In this document: positions 1 to 12,590 of the stretch, piece by piece | Numbering within the stretch: the stretch's first letter is position 1 | Layout of the letters: each line of letters begins with the position of its first letter | Origin: Schistosoma haematobium | Lineage: Eukaryota > Platyhelminthes > Trematoda > Strigeidida > Schistosomatidae | Length of the DNA: 64,000 nt | Assembly (NCBI RefSeq): GCF_000699445.3 | Contig: NC_067196.1 | Coordinates: 59,711,364-59,775,363, forward strand | Direction: 5' to 3' | Made by a program: the position numbers and the translations under genes | The notes under the pieces: model-generated | Told to the model about the DNA's origin: nothing | The model's database searches: none | The model's input: the letters and a program-made list of their open reading frames with translations, nothing else

Positions 1-2755
1 TACCTCGTACATAATCCATATTCAAACTACTGCCTACTTCATATCTTCATTACTTAGAGGCAAGAGTAACCCAGGCGAGTTTCATAATTTCATTAGATTA
101 TTTTGTACTATATTTATGATGCGTGATAACATTTCGTAGTTGCTTTCACGTAAACTAGTCATATATTCTGTCACTGCCGTCAAGTTTTAGTCGAAATCAT
201 GTACATTTATGACTCGTTAGTCGACATACTATGGTAAAACATATTGCATGTACACGAGCACGCTTAGTCCATGTCCCAAGTGCACACGTTGTCGTACTTG
301 ATATGTCACTTAACGCTAGGTAATAAGCTCTTTGTATCATCCTTTTACGAAATGGCCACGTTACCTGGACCCTCTAAACCTTAGTTACATTGGTGGTTAC
401 CATTTTAATTAATGTTTATTATACCCTTTGTATTTGCTATTAATTCACACGGGTAATCATGGCTCCATTTCCTTATTACACGACAGTCATTTTAATTCTA
501 TTTTCGGTTTATTTACATGCGATACGGGTTCGGAAAATATCTAAACGTCCTCGAAAATTCTCCACGAACCCAACCATAGTTTTCGTATATGTTTTTATTC
601 ACACATCCAACTGTTACGCTAATCATACCTAAACGAACGTTCAGTGCAACTGTCAGTATACGTAAGAACGATGTTATTTAGACTTGACATTGTAACACAT
701 CCGAACTATTGTAGTTGTTCTATTTCGACGTCGTACTTCATTTTATGAAGTATTGTTTCCTCGTGGCTGTTATTTAACAGATGATTCCGGTACATCAATC
801 GGCTGTCCAACTACTCGACGATTTACAACCTGTCCAGTTCAATTGGTGGTCTGACGACAATATCATTCGCGCGAATCATCAGTTTATGCAGTCGAGCGAA
901 TCTCCTGCAAACTGAAAACGATATTGTCGCCTCTATCCCAACACTGACAGCGTTTTTCACGGGTATCATTGACATGAGTCCAGAGTGACACTCTTGGTTT
1001 CTTATGTTCTTTTCGATATTTTTCTGTTCACTAACCGAACAAACACGCAGCATTCACCGTTTATCATCTTTTAGAGACTTCATCGTGCCACCTTTGCTGT
1101 GGATTTGTAGCCTTCAACCCTTACTGACTGTAACAGCAGTCATGGACTTTTCAAACTGTGACTACAAGTTGGTCAATAGCTTCGCACAACGAAATCACGA
1201 CCACTCTTCACTGTTATACTTCTGTACTTACGGTTAGTCTGTTAGATATAGATATAACTAGAATTCGACACTAATTAATAGCTGTCAACGATACTGTCCG
1301 ACTTACAACTTTAAACTAATGACAGTACAAATATGGATATCGATTGATAATACACTTATCCTACTATCGCTATAGCATCATTACTCTTGCGGCAGACTTA
1401 ACGTTTGTCATCGGAAGAACTGAATTACTTGTCAAGGCTATGTATTTCAGCGCGACTTGATAGAACAATAAAACGTTTTGTTCTTTTCATTATTTCTATG
1501 GTTAATCAATTTACGTTTAAGCAACGACCTACTAACATATTATGACTCGCTGTTTCCCGACCAGTTTCTGCCGCCTCCTTTCCATTTGTTTTACAGATAA
1601 GCAATACCTGGAGAATTTATAATATTCGTTTGGCACTCTCCGGCGCGCGACTGCTCCCAACATGTTTGGTACCGATTCAAACGGCCGCTGAATCTGGTGG
1701 GGGAGTATTGTAGGGCCAGTGAAATGTCACTGAGCCCTAGCCAAATCATCCGGCAGTTGGATCACTGAATGTCGAACAGATCGTCGCTCCCTGCCAAGGT
1801 CATGTACAACAAAACGCGCATTAGTTAATCATACGCCATGGACTGGCTCAAGCGGCAGTGGTCTTACTTTCGCTTGTATCTACCTTAACTAATATATTTC
1901 TGTGATAACGTCCTCTGTGTTGTACAGTCTTCAAAGCATCTATGGTACCGTGATACGTCAATGGGGTAGTCCACGTAAGATGCTGACCACAAGGTGTGAC
2001 TTCGACATTAGCTAGTTTGCCACACCATTCATGTCTAACTCGAGTAGGCCTCCAATCATTTCGACATAGATCATCTACGTTGGTGATCAACACCTGTATA
2101 TTTTCAGGCCGTTAACATACCAGTCAGTTCAATCAGAGGCGTACACACTAAAAAACAGACTGTTAACACAACACAAAGAAGTATATTATGTGGATTAAAA
2201 ATACAATCCACATAACCTAAACTATATTCGAACAATAATTCTTGAAAAATTATTTAAAAACCTAGGAGCTCCTAGTTTCTAGAAACTACGACAAATCAGT
2301 TTAATATGAAATTACTGATCAATAACTTGTGTAACAAAGTATTTGAATGGCTTTTTGAGTTTCCCAATGATTATAAAATTAATTTCATAATCTATAAATG
2401 AGATGGGACAATGAAATTGAATACTAGAAAATATACAATCAAGAAAACAATACTAGCAAACTTTTAGAAGAAGCAACGTGATAAAGAAATGGCAGAAGCT
2501 TGCTTATTGATGTGACAAATGCGATTTTAATGGAAATAATGACAATTTACTATTTTATTTTCAAAGGATACTAATAAGTAGTTTTTTGTATGGCTCACAA
2601 TCATCTGCCGCAGTAACCATACGATACTCTCTGTAAACGTTCTTCAATACATTTAATTTATTGATAACTTTCATCGTGTGTGAACACCTGAGTAGTATTT
2701 TCAGATGCTTGAAATTCTCTGAAGGTCACGATATACTGTTCAAATCATCGAACGA
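1..2755. other. No recognisable gene; AT-rich non-coding stretch
   Basis: I see no conserved protein, RNA gene or clear mobile element here. All open frames are short and unlike known proteins. A minus-strand frame at 1848-2093 has a patch loosely like Gypsy reverse transcriptase (a DWRPT-like stretch), but the neighbouring bases do not align with the Gypsy copies at 10-12 kb, so I do not call it. Confidence 0.6.
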
Positions 2756-2756
2756 C

Positions 2757-4640
2757 CATCAGTTTCAGTTTCAGTTACGAAAGGACTAGAGGGTTTCAAT
2801 GTCAGTTTGGAAGGGACATGAGGCTTGATGGCCTCTGTCAGTCATGGCAATGATAGTATCTCATTTGGTCCAACTTTATTTTGAAAGAGTCGACGGATGG
2901 AGCCTCAACTACGTGCTGGGGTAATGAATTCCACTCGTTGATGATTCGATGGGAACGTTGACAGTCAACTGACAAGTAATTTGCTCTGGGCTTATGAAGA
3001 TTTTTGGAGTGTCCTCGTAAATCCTCTGTTTTGGAAGACAAAAAATGAGGGCATATCAGGTACAAATTCATCACTAAGTAATTTGACAGCTGTAATCAAG
3101 TCCCCTCTAGTTCTTCGATAAGACACGGGGAATAGGTTTAGCTTAGACCATAGAGCGTCATACGGGGGCCTCGCTATTCCGGAAATAATCTGAGTTGCAC
3201 TTCATTGAACCCTTTCCAAAAGCTCACTGTCCATTTTTAAGCGGATGCTAGCCGCTTGTATGTAGTACTCAAGTTCAGGACCCATGAATGCTGTATACAA
3301 AGTCAAAAAACGTTTTGGCATCAACATGACTGAAGGCCCTACGTATTGACCATAGGATTGTAGCGGTAAATAAATCCCCAAAATAAATAGCTCTGTAAGT
3401 TTTCGACATTGGATGCTGACCAGATTAGTTTTGGTGGACTCACCTAGCTGGAGGCGCTCGGTCATGCATCCGTACCAGATCACGTGTGGGAACGCCGTGC
3501 TCAACATCTACTGCAATCGCTAGCCAGACTAGGTCAGACAATTCCGATATATTGGCAATCGTCAAATACAACTTCTGATCCCCTTGATTCTGTCTTTCGA
3601 TTTCTCTTGGTGGGTATGAGCTATAAGAGGTGTTACTGGTAAAAGCGTTGTCAAACACTGAATACCTGTGCCAACTTCAGGGTTCTAAAGCCTTTGACGG
3701 CTATTGCACGGCAGTGTGCAGCGATCTTTAAGTCTTGGCTAACAATTACTTTTAAGTCATTGTGTGTCTAGACAACAAGTAGCTGAGTGTTATTCATCGT
3801 GTATGTATCTACACCTTCATGACCGATATGCATCATAACAAACTTGTAAGTATTTATCGGCAACTGCCAGGTTTGAGACCACCCAGATTATTTCTCCAGG
3901 TCATTTTGGAGTTATAAGCTATCACTCTTACTTCGTATCGCTCTCCACATCTTGACATCGTCAGCCTATAGCAAGACAGATGATGATAATAGACGAGGAA
4001 GGTCATTTACTTACAACAGGAATAACATTGACCCCAAAACTGTACCCTGAGGCACTCTGCTAAGCACAGTCTCCCAGTTAGACAACTTGGAGTTCACTCG
4101 TACTCTTTGCTGGCGCTCAACTAGGAAGTATTTTGCCCACATCAAGACTGCTTGAAACCTCGACACTTCTTAACTTATATAACAGCCGGTTGTCCGGATC
4201 TTTGTCAAAAGCTTTGCTGAAGTCAAAGTAGGCCACGTCTACATGTAACTTTTGGTCCTTAAGAGCGCACCAGGCTTCACAGGCCACTGCTAAGTTGGTG
4301 AGACAGGAATGACCTATTCTATAGCCATCCTGCTTTTCCGAAATCATCCCGTTTTCATCGAGGTACGTAAACAGCTGCTTCCGAAAAATCTTTTCTAAAA
4401 TTCTGAAATCTACACTGATTAGGCTCACGGGTCGGTAGTTCTCAGGTTTATGTTTCGTACCTGTTTCGAAGACAGGACTTACTATGGCGTTCTTCCAGTC
4501 TTTTGGTAAACGACACTGAGTTACGAGTAGGTTAAAACACAAACTTAAGAGATTCGCAAAAAAGTTGGCCACTTCTTTTGATAACCTACGATGCAGTTCA
4601 TCGAGCTACGTAGATGCTGATCGCAAAGTTTCTTTGAATC
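2757..4640 (-). mobile_element. CR1-like LINE (family 1), 5'-truncated, broken, split by a solo LTR
   Basis: This is the 3' half of the same CR1-like family that is better preserved at 26,156-30,396. The minus-strand frame at 4117-4572 carries the RT core: a KDWKNAIVSPVF stretch, KPENYRPVSL, and the DFSKAFDK motif around the first catalytic aspartate. Frames at 3202-3507 and 2838-3074 match the C-terminal part (SLPQHVVEAPSVD). The 3' end near 2760-2780 is a short repeat of CTGAAA type, as at the other copy, and there is no poly(A) tail. Several frameshifts show it is dead. A Gypsy LTR is inserted at 3359-3673. Confidence 0.85.
3359..3673 (+). repeat. Solo LTR of the Gypsy-1 family inside the LINE
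   Basis: This stretch is the reverse complement of the Gypsy-1 LTRs at 9052-9374 and 14,005-14,322. It starts TGTAGCGGTAAATAAATCCC and ends ACTGAATACCTGTGCCA, close to the LTR terminus. No internal Gypsy sequence is attached and LINE sequence continues on both sides, so it is a solo LTR (or a 3'-clipped LTR fragment). The flanks are too decayed to show a clear target-site duplication. Confidence 0.85.
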
Positions 4641-6110
4641 AGCTTTGTTTTCTCTGATTTTGTGGCTTCTACCGAAGTCAATGTATTCCTTCAGGCAAGC
4701 TCGCTTGTCTTATGGCACAAAATATTAATCCGTTATTGTTATTTAGTATTTTGTAAATGTTGGAAACTGAAGTTAATTTTTTTAAGCTAAAAGAAGTGTT
4801 GTTGCCGCATAGGACTCTAACTGTCGGCATGATCGTTACTAACTATCATTTGTGATGTTATCGGTAGCAATAAAAGAAAACAAGGAATTCACCGGTAAAA
4901 TTAAATGTGCAGATGACATTGTGCGTAGATTCATGGTATTCTCCAGAAGGACCTTGACATTTCAAACGTTCTGCTCTGTGGGAAAGCGGCAACGGTATGC
5001 AGGTGACGTTTTAGAAATGATTAGAGGTAACACTATAAACTACACGTGACTTCAGGCAGCGCGTAAGTGACCTTGAGATGATTCACCTACTTACTTAGGT
5101 CAAAAGAAAGCCGTGAATTATTATGAGGAATTAGGATTGAGAATTGTGGTTACTAGTTAAGGTTGCGAGTTAGAGTAGAGTTTTTCATTGTGAAATTACA
5201 ATCGCTTTAATGCCGATACCCAACTTGAATAAATGAATGGGTGAATTTCACGTCCGAAATTAATACCCGCCATCCTTGGTTTGATTGACTTGTCCTAAAG
5301 TAGAAGTTTCTCCGACTTGTCATACCTTAAAAGAAACATAACAGAGAGCTCATCTTTGCTAAAAAAAATGCGATAATTTACATGCATGATTGAAATAAAC
5401 TTACTTTCGTGTATATATTACTTTAGTGGCATATTTGGTCTATTTTAACTTCGACTGTTTCGACTAAGGTTCAGAATTTTCCTCGTATTAGTTTTTCGAT
5501 ACTCCGTTTTTAATTGATTCCAAGACTTGTTCGTATTTCATGCATTTCACCCTTAAATCTGTTTTCAATGATCGGCTGTACTTTTAAATGTAGGCAGCCT
5601 AATTGTTTCTTTTCTTCGGTGGGAATAGTGAAATGTGGTGAGTAAAACAGCGAATTCCTACAAATGTGTTCATTTGAAACTCACCTCAAGGAAAGGATGC
5701 TCAAAGCCTTATTGCCATTGACGTCTTACATTTTCTGTTTTAGCAGTATACTGCTAATCCATTAACCGATGCCCCTTCCGGCTTTAGGTAGTAAGAAAGT
5801 TGATGGTAGCTGCATTACTGATCTGTGTACTGACAGTGACAAATGCGAATGTGGAGGAATATATATATATATATATATATATAATATACGTTGGTGGGTA
5901 CGACTTTAAGGTTTTGCTCGACTACCCGGATAAGACCATTACCGTTCCAAGCAGCCGTGATGTGGTTTTCCCGAGTGGCGTAGAACGGAAGGCGATGTGT
6001 AAATAAAGAAATCAAAAACACGTGCTCAGTAGGCTGCTCTTCTGAGCCACAGAACAGCTCACCGACATCCTGCAATTAGAATAAGATTGACCTGGTAGAC
6101 GTTTGATTTC
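4641..6110. other. Intergenic stretch without recognisable gene
   Basis: I see only short open frames and a TA dinucleotide run at 5859-5887. Frames at 5800-6006 (+) and 5815-6075 (-) run through that microsatellite and resemble nothing I know. Confidence 0.5.
5859..5887. repeat. (TA)n microsatellite
   Basis: An uninterrupted alternating A/T run of about 26 bases, ending in ATAATATA. Confidence 0.9.
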
Positions 6111-6129
6111 ACTGAGTATTAATTACTTA

Positions 6130-6456
6130 CCTACTTACGCCTGTTACTCCCAATGGAGCATAGGCCGCCGACCAGCATTCTCAACCCACTCTGTCCTGAG
6201 CCTTCCTTTCCAGTCCTCTCCAATTTTTGTCCATTTTTCCCATGTCTGTCTCCGTTTCTCGACGTCATGTGTTCTTTTATCTTCCTCTCCTCCTTTGGCC
6301 TTGAGGATTCCATGTGAGGGCTTGCGTTGTGACGCAGTTCGGTGCTTTCCTCAATGTGTGTCCTATCCACTTCTAGCGCTTCTTCCTGATTTCTTCCTCC
6401 ACTGGAATCTGGTTTGTCCTCTCCCATAGTAGTTTGTTGATGATAGTGTCTGACCA
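6130..6456 (-). mobile_element. RTE-like LINE (group 3), 3' end fragment
   Basis: This matches the 3' end of the RTE-like copy at 52,395-53,735. On the minus strand it encodes the C-terminal tail with [17 protein letters not shown] followed by the Arg/Lys-rich end of the ORF, and it stops at the same 3' boundary (ACTTACGCCTGTTACTCCCA). It is only the last few hundred bases of the element, as expected for a 5'-truncated insertion. It abuts a CR1-like fragment at 6457. Confidence 0.8.
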
Positions 6457-7090
6457 ACGGATTCTGTCTGCTCTTACCAACGTAAAATCAATTTCCATAT
6501 TACTTGTAGGCTGAGTCAGCCAAGTTTTTGTGACTATATCTGGCTTGGTAAAGCCCATCTGTACAACTAGTTCGAACACTTATTGAGCAAGCTTCGGGCA
6601 TTTGTGTAACAGATGAGAAGCCTTTTCAAATTGCTTTGTGATGCACCCAGAGTGGCTTCACCATGATTCTCTTACGAAGCCTCACAACCCAAAAATTTAA
6701 AAATTTTGGGTATTTTTCACCAGTTTCTAACCTAATTTTTATTTTTTTTATCGGCTTCTCGTCTTTTTACAAGGTCTACGAGCGACACGTCCTTACGGAT
6801 AAAAACTTCTGAACTCTTTAGTTTATATCGATTCTGTAATATTAAGTCCAGTTATTTAGGTGATCCAAATACTACTTTAAGCAGCCTAGTTTGATTTCGT
6901 TTCATGTGAGATTGATTACTTAGTCTGTACAGCTTTAACAAGGTGACTCCGGAGATGTCCTGAGGCACAAGCTGAATAAGCTGTTATATAACCTATTGTC
7001 ATGCTTAATATTTCACTTTTCCTGGGTTTCTGAAAGATAGTTGGCCTGTCACTGTGACAAGTCTTTGATTTCTTGACTGACAATTTATGA
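6457..7090 (-). mobile_element. CR1-like LINE (family 1), fragment spanning the ORF1/ORF2 junction
   Basis: Read on the minus strand, this follows 27,120-27,740 of the better-preserved copy. It includes the end of ORF1 (counterpart of the VKAVQTK and GFIRKD-like region), the AAATTTTTGGGT-type spacer, and the start of ORF2 (frame at 6373-6579: KPDIVTKTWLTQ, IDFTLVRADRIR). There are many substitutions and no usable frame. The RTE group 3 tail at 6130-6456 probably inserted at its left edge. Confidence 0.7.
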
Positions 7091-7189
7091 GCGTATTCGC
7101 ACGAAGTTGTTCTGATAATCATCTCATGAGGGACGCGCAATTCAGTATGATCCGTCGATAAAAACTTATTAGGCCGTCATACGTACACA

Positions 7190-8160
7190 ATTGCTCGTCT
7201 GCAGTCGATTCTGGATAACTTGGAGTGGCTACCACTTTGCTTTTTAGTGTGTCCGAGGAAATCCCGGGAGCTGGTTCCCCTTAACGTTTCTGAATGTCAA
7301 CAGTAGTGTCATTCCATTGGAGTTGCTCATAAACAAAGTCCAGATGCTTTTTTTCCGGACATACGATCGAGCGATCATCCACCATACGTGCACGAGGTTG
7401 AGACCTAGAAAAAGATCATCTATGAATCTCCGAAATTTTTTGCAGCATTTCTTAAGCCGAAAGGTGTATTCGAAAGTTCGTAGAGTCTAAAAGAAGACGT
7501 GACAGCAGTTTTAGGGATATCGTCTTCAGCTATAAGAATCCTGTTGTGTGTCTAAGCTAAATTGGTTTTTGGAAAGAAACACTTCCACTTTTTAATGAAG
7601 CTGTGAAATCGTAAGTGTGAGACAAGAGGTAATGTTTGGCAGTAGTTCCTGTATCCAGTTGCCAATAGTCACCAGTTGAATACTAATGGTTGCTGCTATT
7701 TTACCGACCATGTGCAGACGAGATGCTCACAGGCTTTTTGATAGCAGGATGATCCCTAAATCTATCGTACGGTCGAATTCGTTTTTAGCCAACCCCAGCT
7801 TTTCTTGGGCTAGTCGGAGAACTTTCGAGATCATGGGTGGTCCTGTAGCCTTGATGTGATGTGTAACATTGCTGGTTACACATGGTGATTTCGGTTGCGT
7901 TTTGTATATTTCGGAGTACTCACCAAGTATTTGTCAGTAGTTTATATCGATCGTGTGTCTTACTATGACGGGATAATTTACAACTGAAAAAAGAAGATGC
8001 ACAAACATATAATGCAGTATTTCTGTCTATCAGCTCTCGTTTGTGCGTGTTGATGTGTAGACCATGATGTTGCAGCAAGTTTTCACCAATGATTGACATA
8101 GAAAAATGTGCAACAACGAAGATCCAGTGGACAGGTTTGCATGAACCCACGGGAAGATAA
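7190..8160 (-). mobile_element. Decayed Gypsy copy: protease and RT segments of the Gypsy-1 family
   Basis: This aligns along its length with 11,760-12,790 of Gypsy-1, on the same strand. The minus frame at 7920-8150 keeps the protease C-terminal half (KPVHWIFVVA, GENLLQHHGL). Bases 7360-7700 follow the RT stretch around the YVDD region. Numerous indels and stops remove all coding ability. No LTR is attached, so this is an internal fragment. Confidence 0.8.
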
Positions 8161-8339
8161 ACATACTGCTGAGAATTTTTCCCCGATTAACCACACTCCC
8201 ATCTTATCTAGAACTGTGGAGAATAATAAGAAAGCATTCATTTAGATATGCACAAACTGACTTTGTCATCACAACATGGATTTATCACCAAAATGTCGTG
8301 AGTAACCCGTCTCTTAGAATTCTTTGGCTGTATAATAAA

Positions 8340-8680
8340 CAGTAGAGATTAAGGGAAGCTAGTTGTCACTCTATTTTAACTTTACTAAGACGTTTGATAA
8401 ACTACAACGCTCTTCTCTTTTACTTAAATTAAAGAATTTTAGTATAACAGATAAAATAAATAATTGGATCTCATCCTCCATGAAGGATCGAACGCAGGTA
8501 ATGAAAACAGGGCAACACTTCTCCGACCGCAGAACATTATTTGTGGCATCAATCAGGGCTCAGTCATTGGACTCCTATTGTTCATAATGTATGTTGATGT
8601 CATTTGCAACTACATTTATCAAAACCTTTCTATATGCTGATGACCCTATGAGTGCTGTTCGACCGTTGACGACCATAAGA
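8340..8680 (+). mobile_element. LINE reverse-transcriptase fragment, decayed
   Basis: The plus frame at 8363-8587 contains a YFNFTKTFDKLQ stretch, matching the RT motif around the first catalytic aspartate (Asp replaced by Asn here), then LKNFSITDKINNWISS. In a shifted frame, the bases after 8540 encode a GSVIG-like QGSVLGP motif and an LYADDP-like remnant of the YADD box. It belongs to the CR1/Jockey type of RT but not clearly to either CR1-like family found elsewhere in the window. Confidence 0.65.
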
Positions 8681-8689
8681 AGCTCAGAA

Positions 8690-9047
8690 TATCCTAAATA
8701 TTTGTGAGTTCCCTCTATTTCGTGTTATAATGGTTCAAAAATACTTTTATAATTATTATTATCACTAGAATCCAAAAACTGTTTTTTCTTACATACTTAT
8801 TGTCTAACTCAAAAATTTTGAGACCCTAAACCCTGCTTTCATATTCTTTGATCAGCTATCTGTTTTCATAATCTCTAAACCACGCATCATCTGACCAGTA
8901 TTTTATAACTTATGCCATTAGTTATCGTCATATCAATGTGATATGTTTAACACACGATACAAAGGCTTTGGCTGTCCGATTTGTTTGTGATATGGAACTA
9001 GTAGTAACAGTGTGTTCCAACAGGGTGTGCAATACAGAGCTTAGATA
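8690..9047. other. Non-coding stretch left of Gypsy-1
   Basis: Nothing recognisable. It ends at the AAAG that forms the left target-site duplication of Gypsy-1. Confidence 0.5.
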
Positions 9048-9051
9048 AAAG

Positions 9052-9374
9052 TGATGATGTCACAGGTATTCAGTGTTTGACAACGCTTCTACCAGTAACA
9101 CCTTCTAATATATTTCGTTCCCACCCAGAGAAATCAAAAGACAGAGTCGAGGAGATCGGAAGAGTGTATTTGGCGATTACCAATATATCGGAATTCTCTG
9201 ATCTAATCTGGCTAGCGATTGCGGTTAATATTGAGCACAGCGTTACCACACGTGATCTGGTGCGGATGCATGACCGAGTGCCTTCAGCAAGGTCAGTCCA
9301 CTAAAACTAATCTGGTCAGCATCCAATGTCGAAAACTTAGTGCTATTTATTTTGGGGATTTATTTACCGCTACA
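9052..9374 (-). repeat. Gypsy-1 3' LTR
   Basis: This pairs with 14,005-14,322. On the element's strand it begins TGTAGCGGTAAATAAATCC and ends CCTGTGACATCATCA, giving the TG...CA termini. It is 323 bp against 318 bp for its partner, with scattered substitutions, so the insertion is not recent. Confidence 0.92.
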
Positions 9375-9380
9375 GATCAC

Positions 9381-9390
9381 TCCCCCCCTA
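9381..9390 (-). promoter_or_regulatory. Gypsy-1 polypurine tract
   Basis: On the minus strand this reads TAGGGGGGGA, six bases from the 3' LTR. This is the usual place for plus-strand DNA priming. Confidence 0.7.
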
Positions 9391-9856
9391 GTGGGGCAGT
9401 GACGACCCTAAGACGTGGCCAGCCAGAAGTTTAAACCCAGCGAGTTCGTCGTTGGTAAACACTCTTCTGATAGCTTGCAAGGATCAGCAGCGTCTGGTCG
9501 TCTTTCCTTACTATATGGGACCGAGGTACAACATAGTAGAAAAAGAAAAAGTACGATGAAAATCTCGACTCCTCATAAACGTCATCATTCTTTTCCAGCC
9601 AGCCTGGAAAAGAAAAAAGAAAATGTAAGTGCATGTCGAAATACACTCGTATGTGCGTAAAAACATAATGTCGGCGAAAAAAATCGGAATCCAAACTAAT
9701 TTACACGTAATATCGTTAAAAAAAATTTGTTTTTTTTTGCTTTTGTTTTTTTTGGAATAAAAAAATATAAACATATAGGCATATTAAAATTGTTTTTTTC
9801 AATATTATATATTGTCAAAAGAAAAATCGAGATAATATAAAATGTCGAGTAGTTTC

Positions 9857-10345
9857 TTACGTGCAGTAGTCGTTTAAATGTTCTGGAAATCTTACTCTTC
9901 TTCCAGAACGCGTCGTTTTAGGTTTACTTTCAGATACATTCGGAGTATCATCGCTAGTGTTGGTTGTCGGTTGAGGGATTATGAGTGTAGGAGTCGTGTT
10001 GTGCGATTGTACCAAAGGAAAGTCGACGTGAATAGGAGTTCCTTCTAAATACGCTGCTTTGAGGCGATCGATGCTGATGCTATCGTTTGTTCCGTTCTTA
10101 TCGACTATATAGTACTTAGATTCACGTTGAAGAACTTTGAAAGGTCCTTCGTACGCTGATTCGAATGGTCGTCGATGCGAGTCTCGACGAACGAAGACGT
10201 GTGTACTATATCGTAAGTCAGGTTGAACGAATACATCAGTTGATTGAGGTCGAGTGGAAGCAGGTTTAACTGAACGCATTGCGTTTGTAAGCCTGTTCGT
10301 GTAGGAGGTTAGATACATGTTCATTGAAGAGGATGAAGGATCCAC
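9857..10345 (-). pseudogene. Gypsy-1 integrase C-terminal region
   Basis: This frame continues the RT-integrase frame after one TAA stop at 10,349-10,351; both lie in the same phase. It encodes the integrase C-terminal chromodomain-like part common to Gypsy elements: a FVQPDLRYSTHVFVRRD stretch, YEGPFKVLQRESKYY, and SIDRLKAAYLEG. The last 50 residues are rich in Thr and Pro. It has no start codon of its own in the element and would be made only as part of Pol. Confidence 0.85.
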
Positions 10346-10348
10346 GAA

Positions 10349-12586
10349 TTATCCCGGAAGTCGAAGTGTCGTTCCATAAACGAGTTGAGCTGCAGTGTAT
10401 CCAATGTCAGCTTTCACTGCATTGCGGATACCTAGTAAGACGAGTGGAAGAGCGTCGGTCCACTGTGAAACGTTTGCAGCTGATAGTGAAGCTTTTAGTT
10501 GTCGGTGAAAACGTTCTACCAACCCGTTTGCTTGTGGATGGTAGGCGGTCGTTCGGAAGCGAGTGCTTCCTAAAAGTGTGGTCAGGCGACGGAAAAGATC
10601 AGATTCAAACTGACGTCCGCGGTCTGTAGTGATGGTTGAAGGGCAGCCGAAGTTTGCTACCCATCGTTCGACGAAGGCGCGGGCCACCGTTTCAGCAGTG
10701 ATGTCCTTGATAGGTACTGCTTCTGGCCATCGAGTAAAACGGTCTACGCAGGTTAAGAGGTAAGCGTATCCATTTGAATCTGGTAAAGGTCCTACCAAAT
10801 CCAGATGAACATGGTCGAAACGAGCATCGGGAGTTTTAAACGAGCCTAAGGGAGATTTATTGTGTCTTATAACCTTAGATTTTTGGCAGCTTACACAGGA
10901 GCGTGCCCACTCCCTCACGTCTTTATTCATGCCAGGCCAGCAAAACCGTTCTGCTATAAGCTTGATGGTTGCACGAACACCTGGATGAGAAAGTTTGTAC
11001 AATGTATTGAAGACATTGCGTCGATAATTTTTCGGCACGATTGGGCGATCTCTACCTGTAGATGTGTCACAAAGTAAGGTTTCCTTACCTGTTCCCATCT
11101 GTTTGATGCGTAGTTTAAGGGTTGTGGACGATAACTCGTGCTGAAGATCACTGTCTTCTTTTTGAAGCTCGACGAGTTTAAGAAGGTCGATTCCTTGGAA
11201 ACTGTTCAAGGAAGTTATGCGAGATAAGGCGTCTGCAACTACATTGTTTGCTCCAGAGATGTGTTGAATATCCGAAGTAAACTGCGAAATGTAGTCCAGT
11301 TGTCGAGATTCACGGGGAGAGTACTTGTCAGGAGGAGAGCTTAACGAGAAAGTGAGCGGTTTATGGTCGGTGAAAAGGGTGAATTCACGGCCTTTGACAT
11401 AGTGTTGAAAATGTCGTACAGCACAATACATAGCTAGGAGTTCCCTACCGAATGTGCTGTACCTCGATTCAGTGTCTAGCAACCTTCTAGAGAAAAATGC
11501 CAAGGATTGCCAAGAGTTGTTAACCCATTGTTGTAAGACTCCTCCGATTGCTGAGTCGGATGCGTCTACTGCGATACTAATGGGTGCTTCGGTGTCCTGA
11601 TGTGCATACATTGTTGCTTTAGCGATCAGTTCCTTAACTGTGGAGAATGCTTTTCGTGCGGTGTCGTCCAAATTAATGGATTTCGCATTTCCACGAAGTT
11701 GGTCGGTTTGCGGTTTCATGAGTAATGCGCATTTCTGTATGAAACGTCTATAGAAACTTACCAGGCCGTTAAACGTGCGTAATTGCTTGACGGTGGTCGG
11801 TTCTGGGTAATCCAGAATGGCCGCCACTTTGGTTCTAAGGGGTCGGATACCTTGAGCATCGATAGTGTGTCCCAGAAAGTCTAATGAGTTGGTTCCAAAT
11901 TGGCATTTCTGAACGTTTACAGTAATGCCATGTTTTTGTAATCGTTCGAAAACAAGATCCAGATGCTTGAGATGTGTTTCTCTGTCCGGACTTGCGATTA
12001 GACAGTCATCAACATACGCGTGTACGAAGTTGAGACCTCGAAAAACGTCGTCCATGAATCTTTGGAATGTTTGAGCAGCATTCCTTAGACCGAAAGGCAT
12101 TCGCAAAAATTCATAGAGTCCGAAAGGAGTTATGATAGCTGTTTTCGGTATGTCGTCAGTAGCCATAGGGATTTGGTTATACGCTTTAACCAAGTCGATT
12201 TTCGTAAAGACAGTTGTACCTTTTAAGGTAGCTGTCAAATCGTGAATGTGAGGCAACGGGTAACGATCGGGAATGGTTTTCGGGTTCAATCGCCGATAGT
12301 CGCCAGTTGGACGCCAATCGTTGCTGTCCTTTTTAGGGACCATGTGCAACGGAGATGCATATGGGCTACTTGACGGTCGTATGATTCCTTAGTCTATCAT
12401 ATGGTCAAACTCGTTTTTCGCCAACCTCAGCTTTTCAGGAGCTAGTCGGCGTGCTTTAGAAAATACAGGTGGTCCTGTAGTCGTGATGTGATGTGTAACG
12501 TTGCTGGTTACACACGGTAGTTTCGGTTGAGTTTGTTGTATCCCAGGGTACTTATCGAGTAGTGGTTGATAGAGTGGGTCTATCAT
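10349..12586 (-). pseudogene. Gypsy-1 Pol: reverse transcriptase, RNase H, integrase
   Basis: The frame runs from 12,586 with one in-frame TAA at 12,389-12,391 and ends at a second stop at 10,349. RT shows [26 protein letters not shown], the [15 protein letters not shown] stretch and the catalytic YVDD box. RNase H follows, with the [10 protein letters not shown] motif and TDHKPLTF. Integrase has an H-C-C zinc motif ([10 protein letters not shown] ... CVSCQ) and a DDE core seen as [19 protein letters not shown] and the [14 protein letters not shown] region. The protease frame upstream (12,591-12,938) is one base out of phase. The two stops and the phase change mean no full Pol can be made. 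Confidence 0.92.
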
Positions 12587-12590
12587 ATGT

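Noticed and set aside
823..1237. Overlapping frames of 76 and 77 codons on opposite strands
   Set aside because: No homology, no splice or poly(A) context. Chance frames in AT-rich DNA.
1848..2093. Minus-strand frame with a DWRPT-like stretch, as in Gypsy RT
   Set aside because: Only a few residues match. Neighbouring bases do not follow the Gypsy copies at 10-12 kb, so I could not support a mobile-element call.
9588..9614. 11 bp inverted repeat (TTCTTTTCCAG / CTGGAAAAGAA) in the Gypsy-1 3' part
   Set aside because: A real hairpin, but a single small one in a low-complexity region. No T run or other sign of function.
9415..9774. Frames of 81-87 codons at the left end of Gypsy-1
   Set aside because: They run through homopolymer-rich 3' untranslated sequence and overlap each other on both strands.
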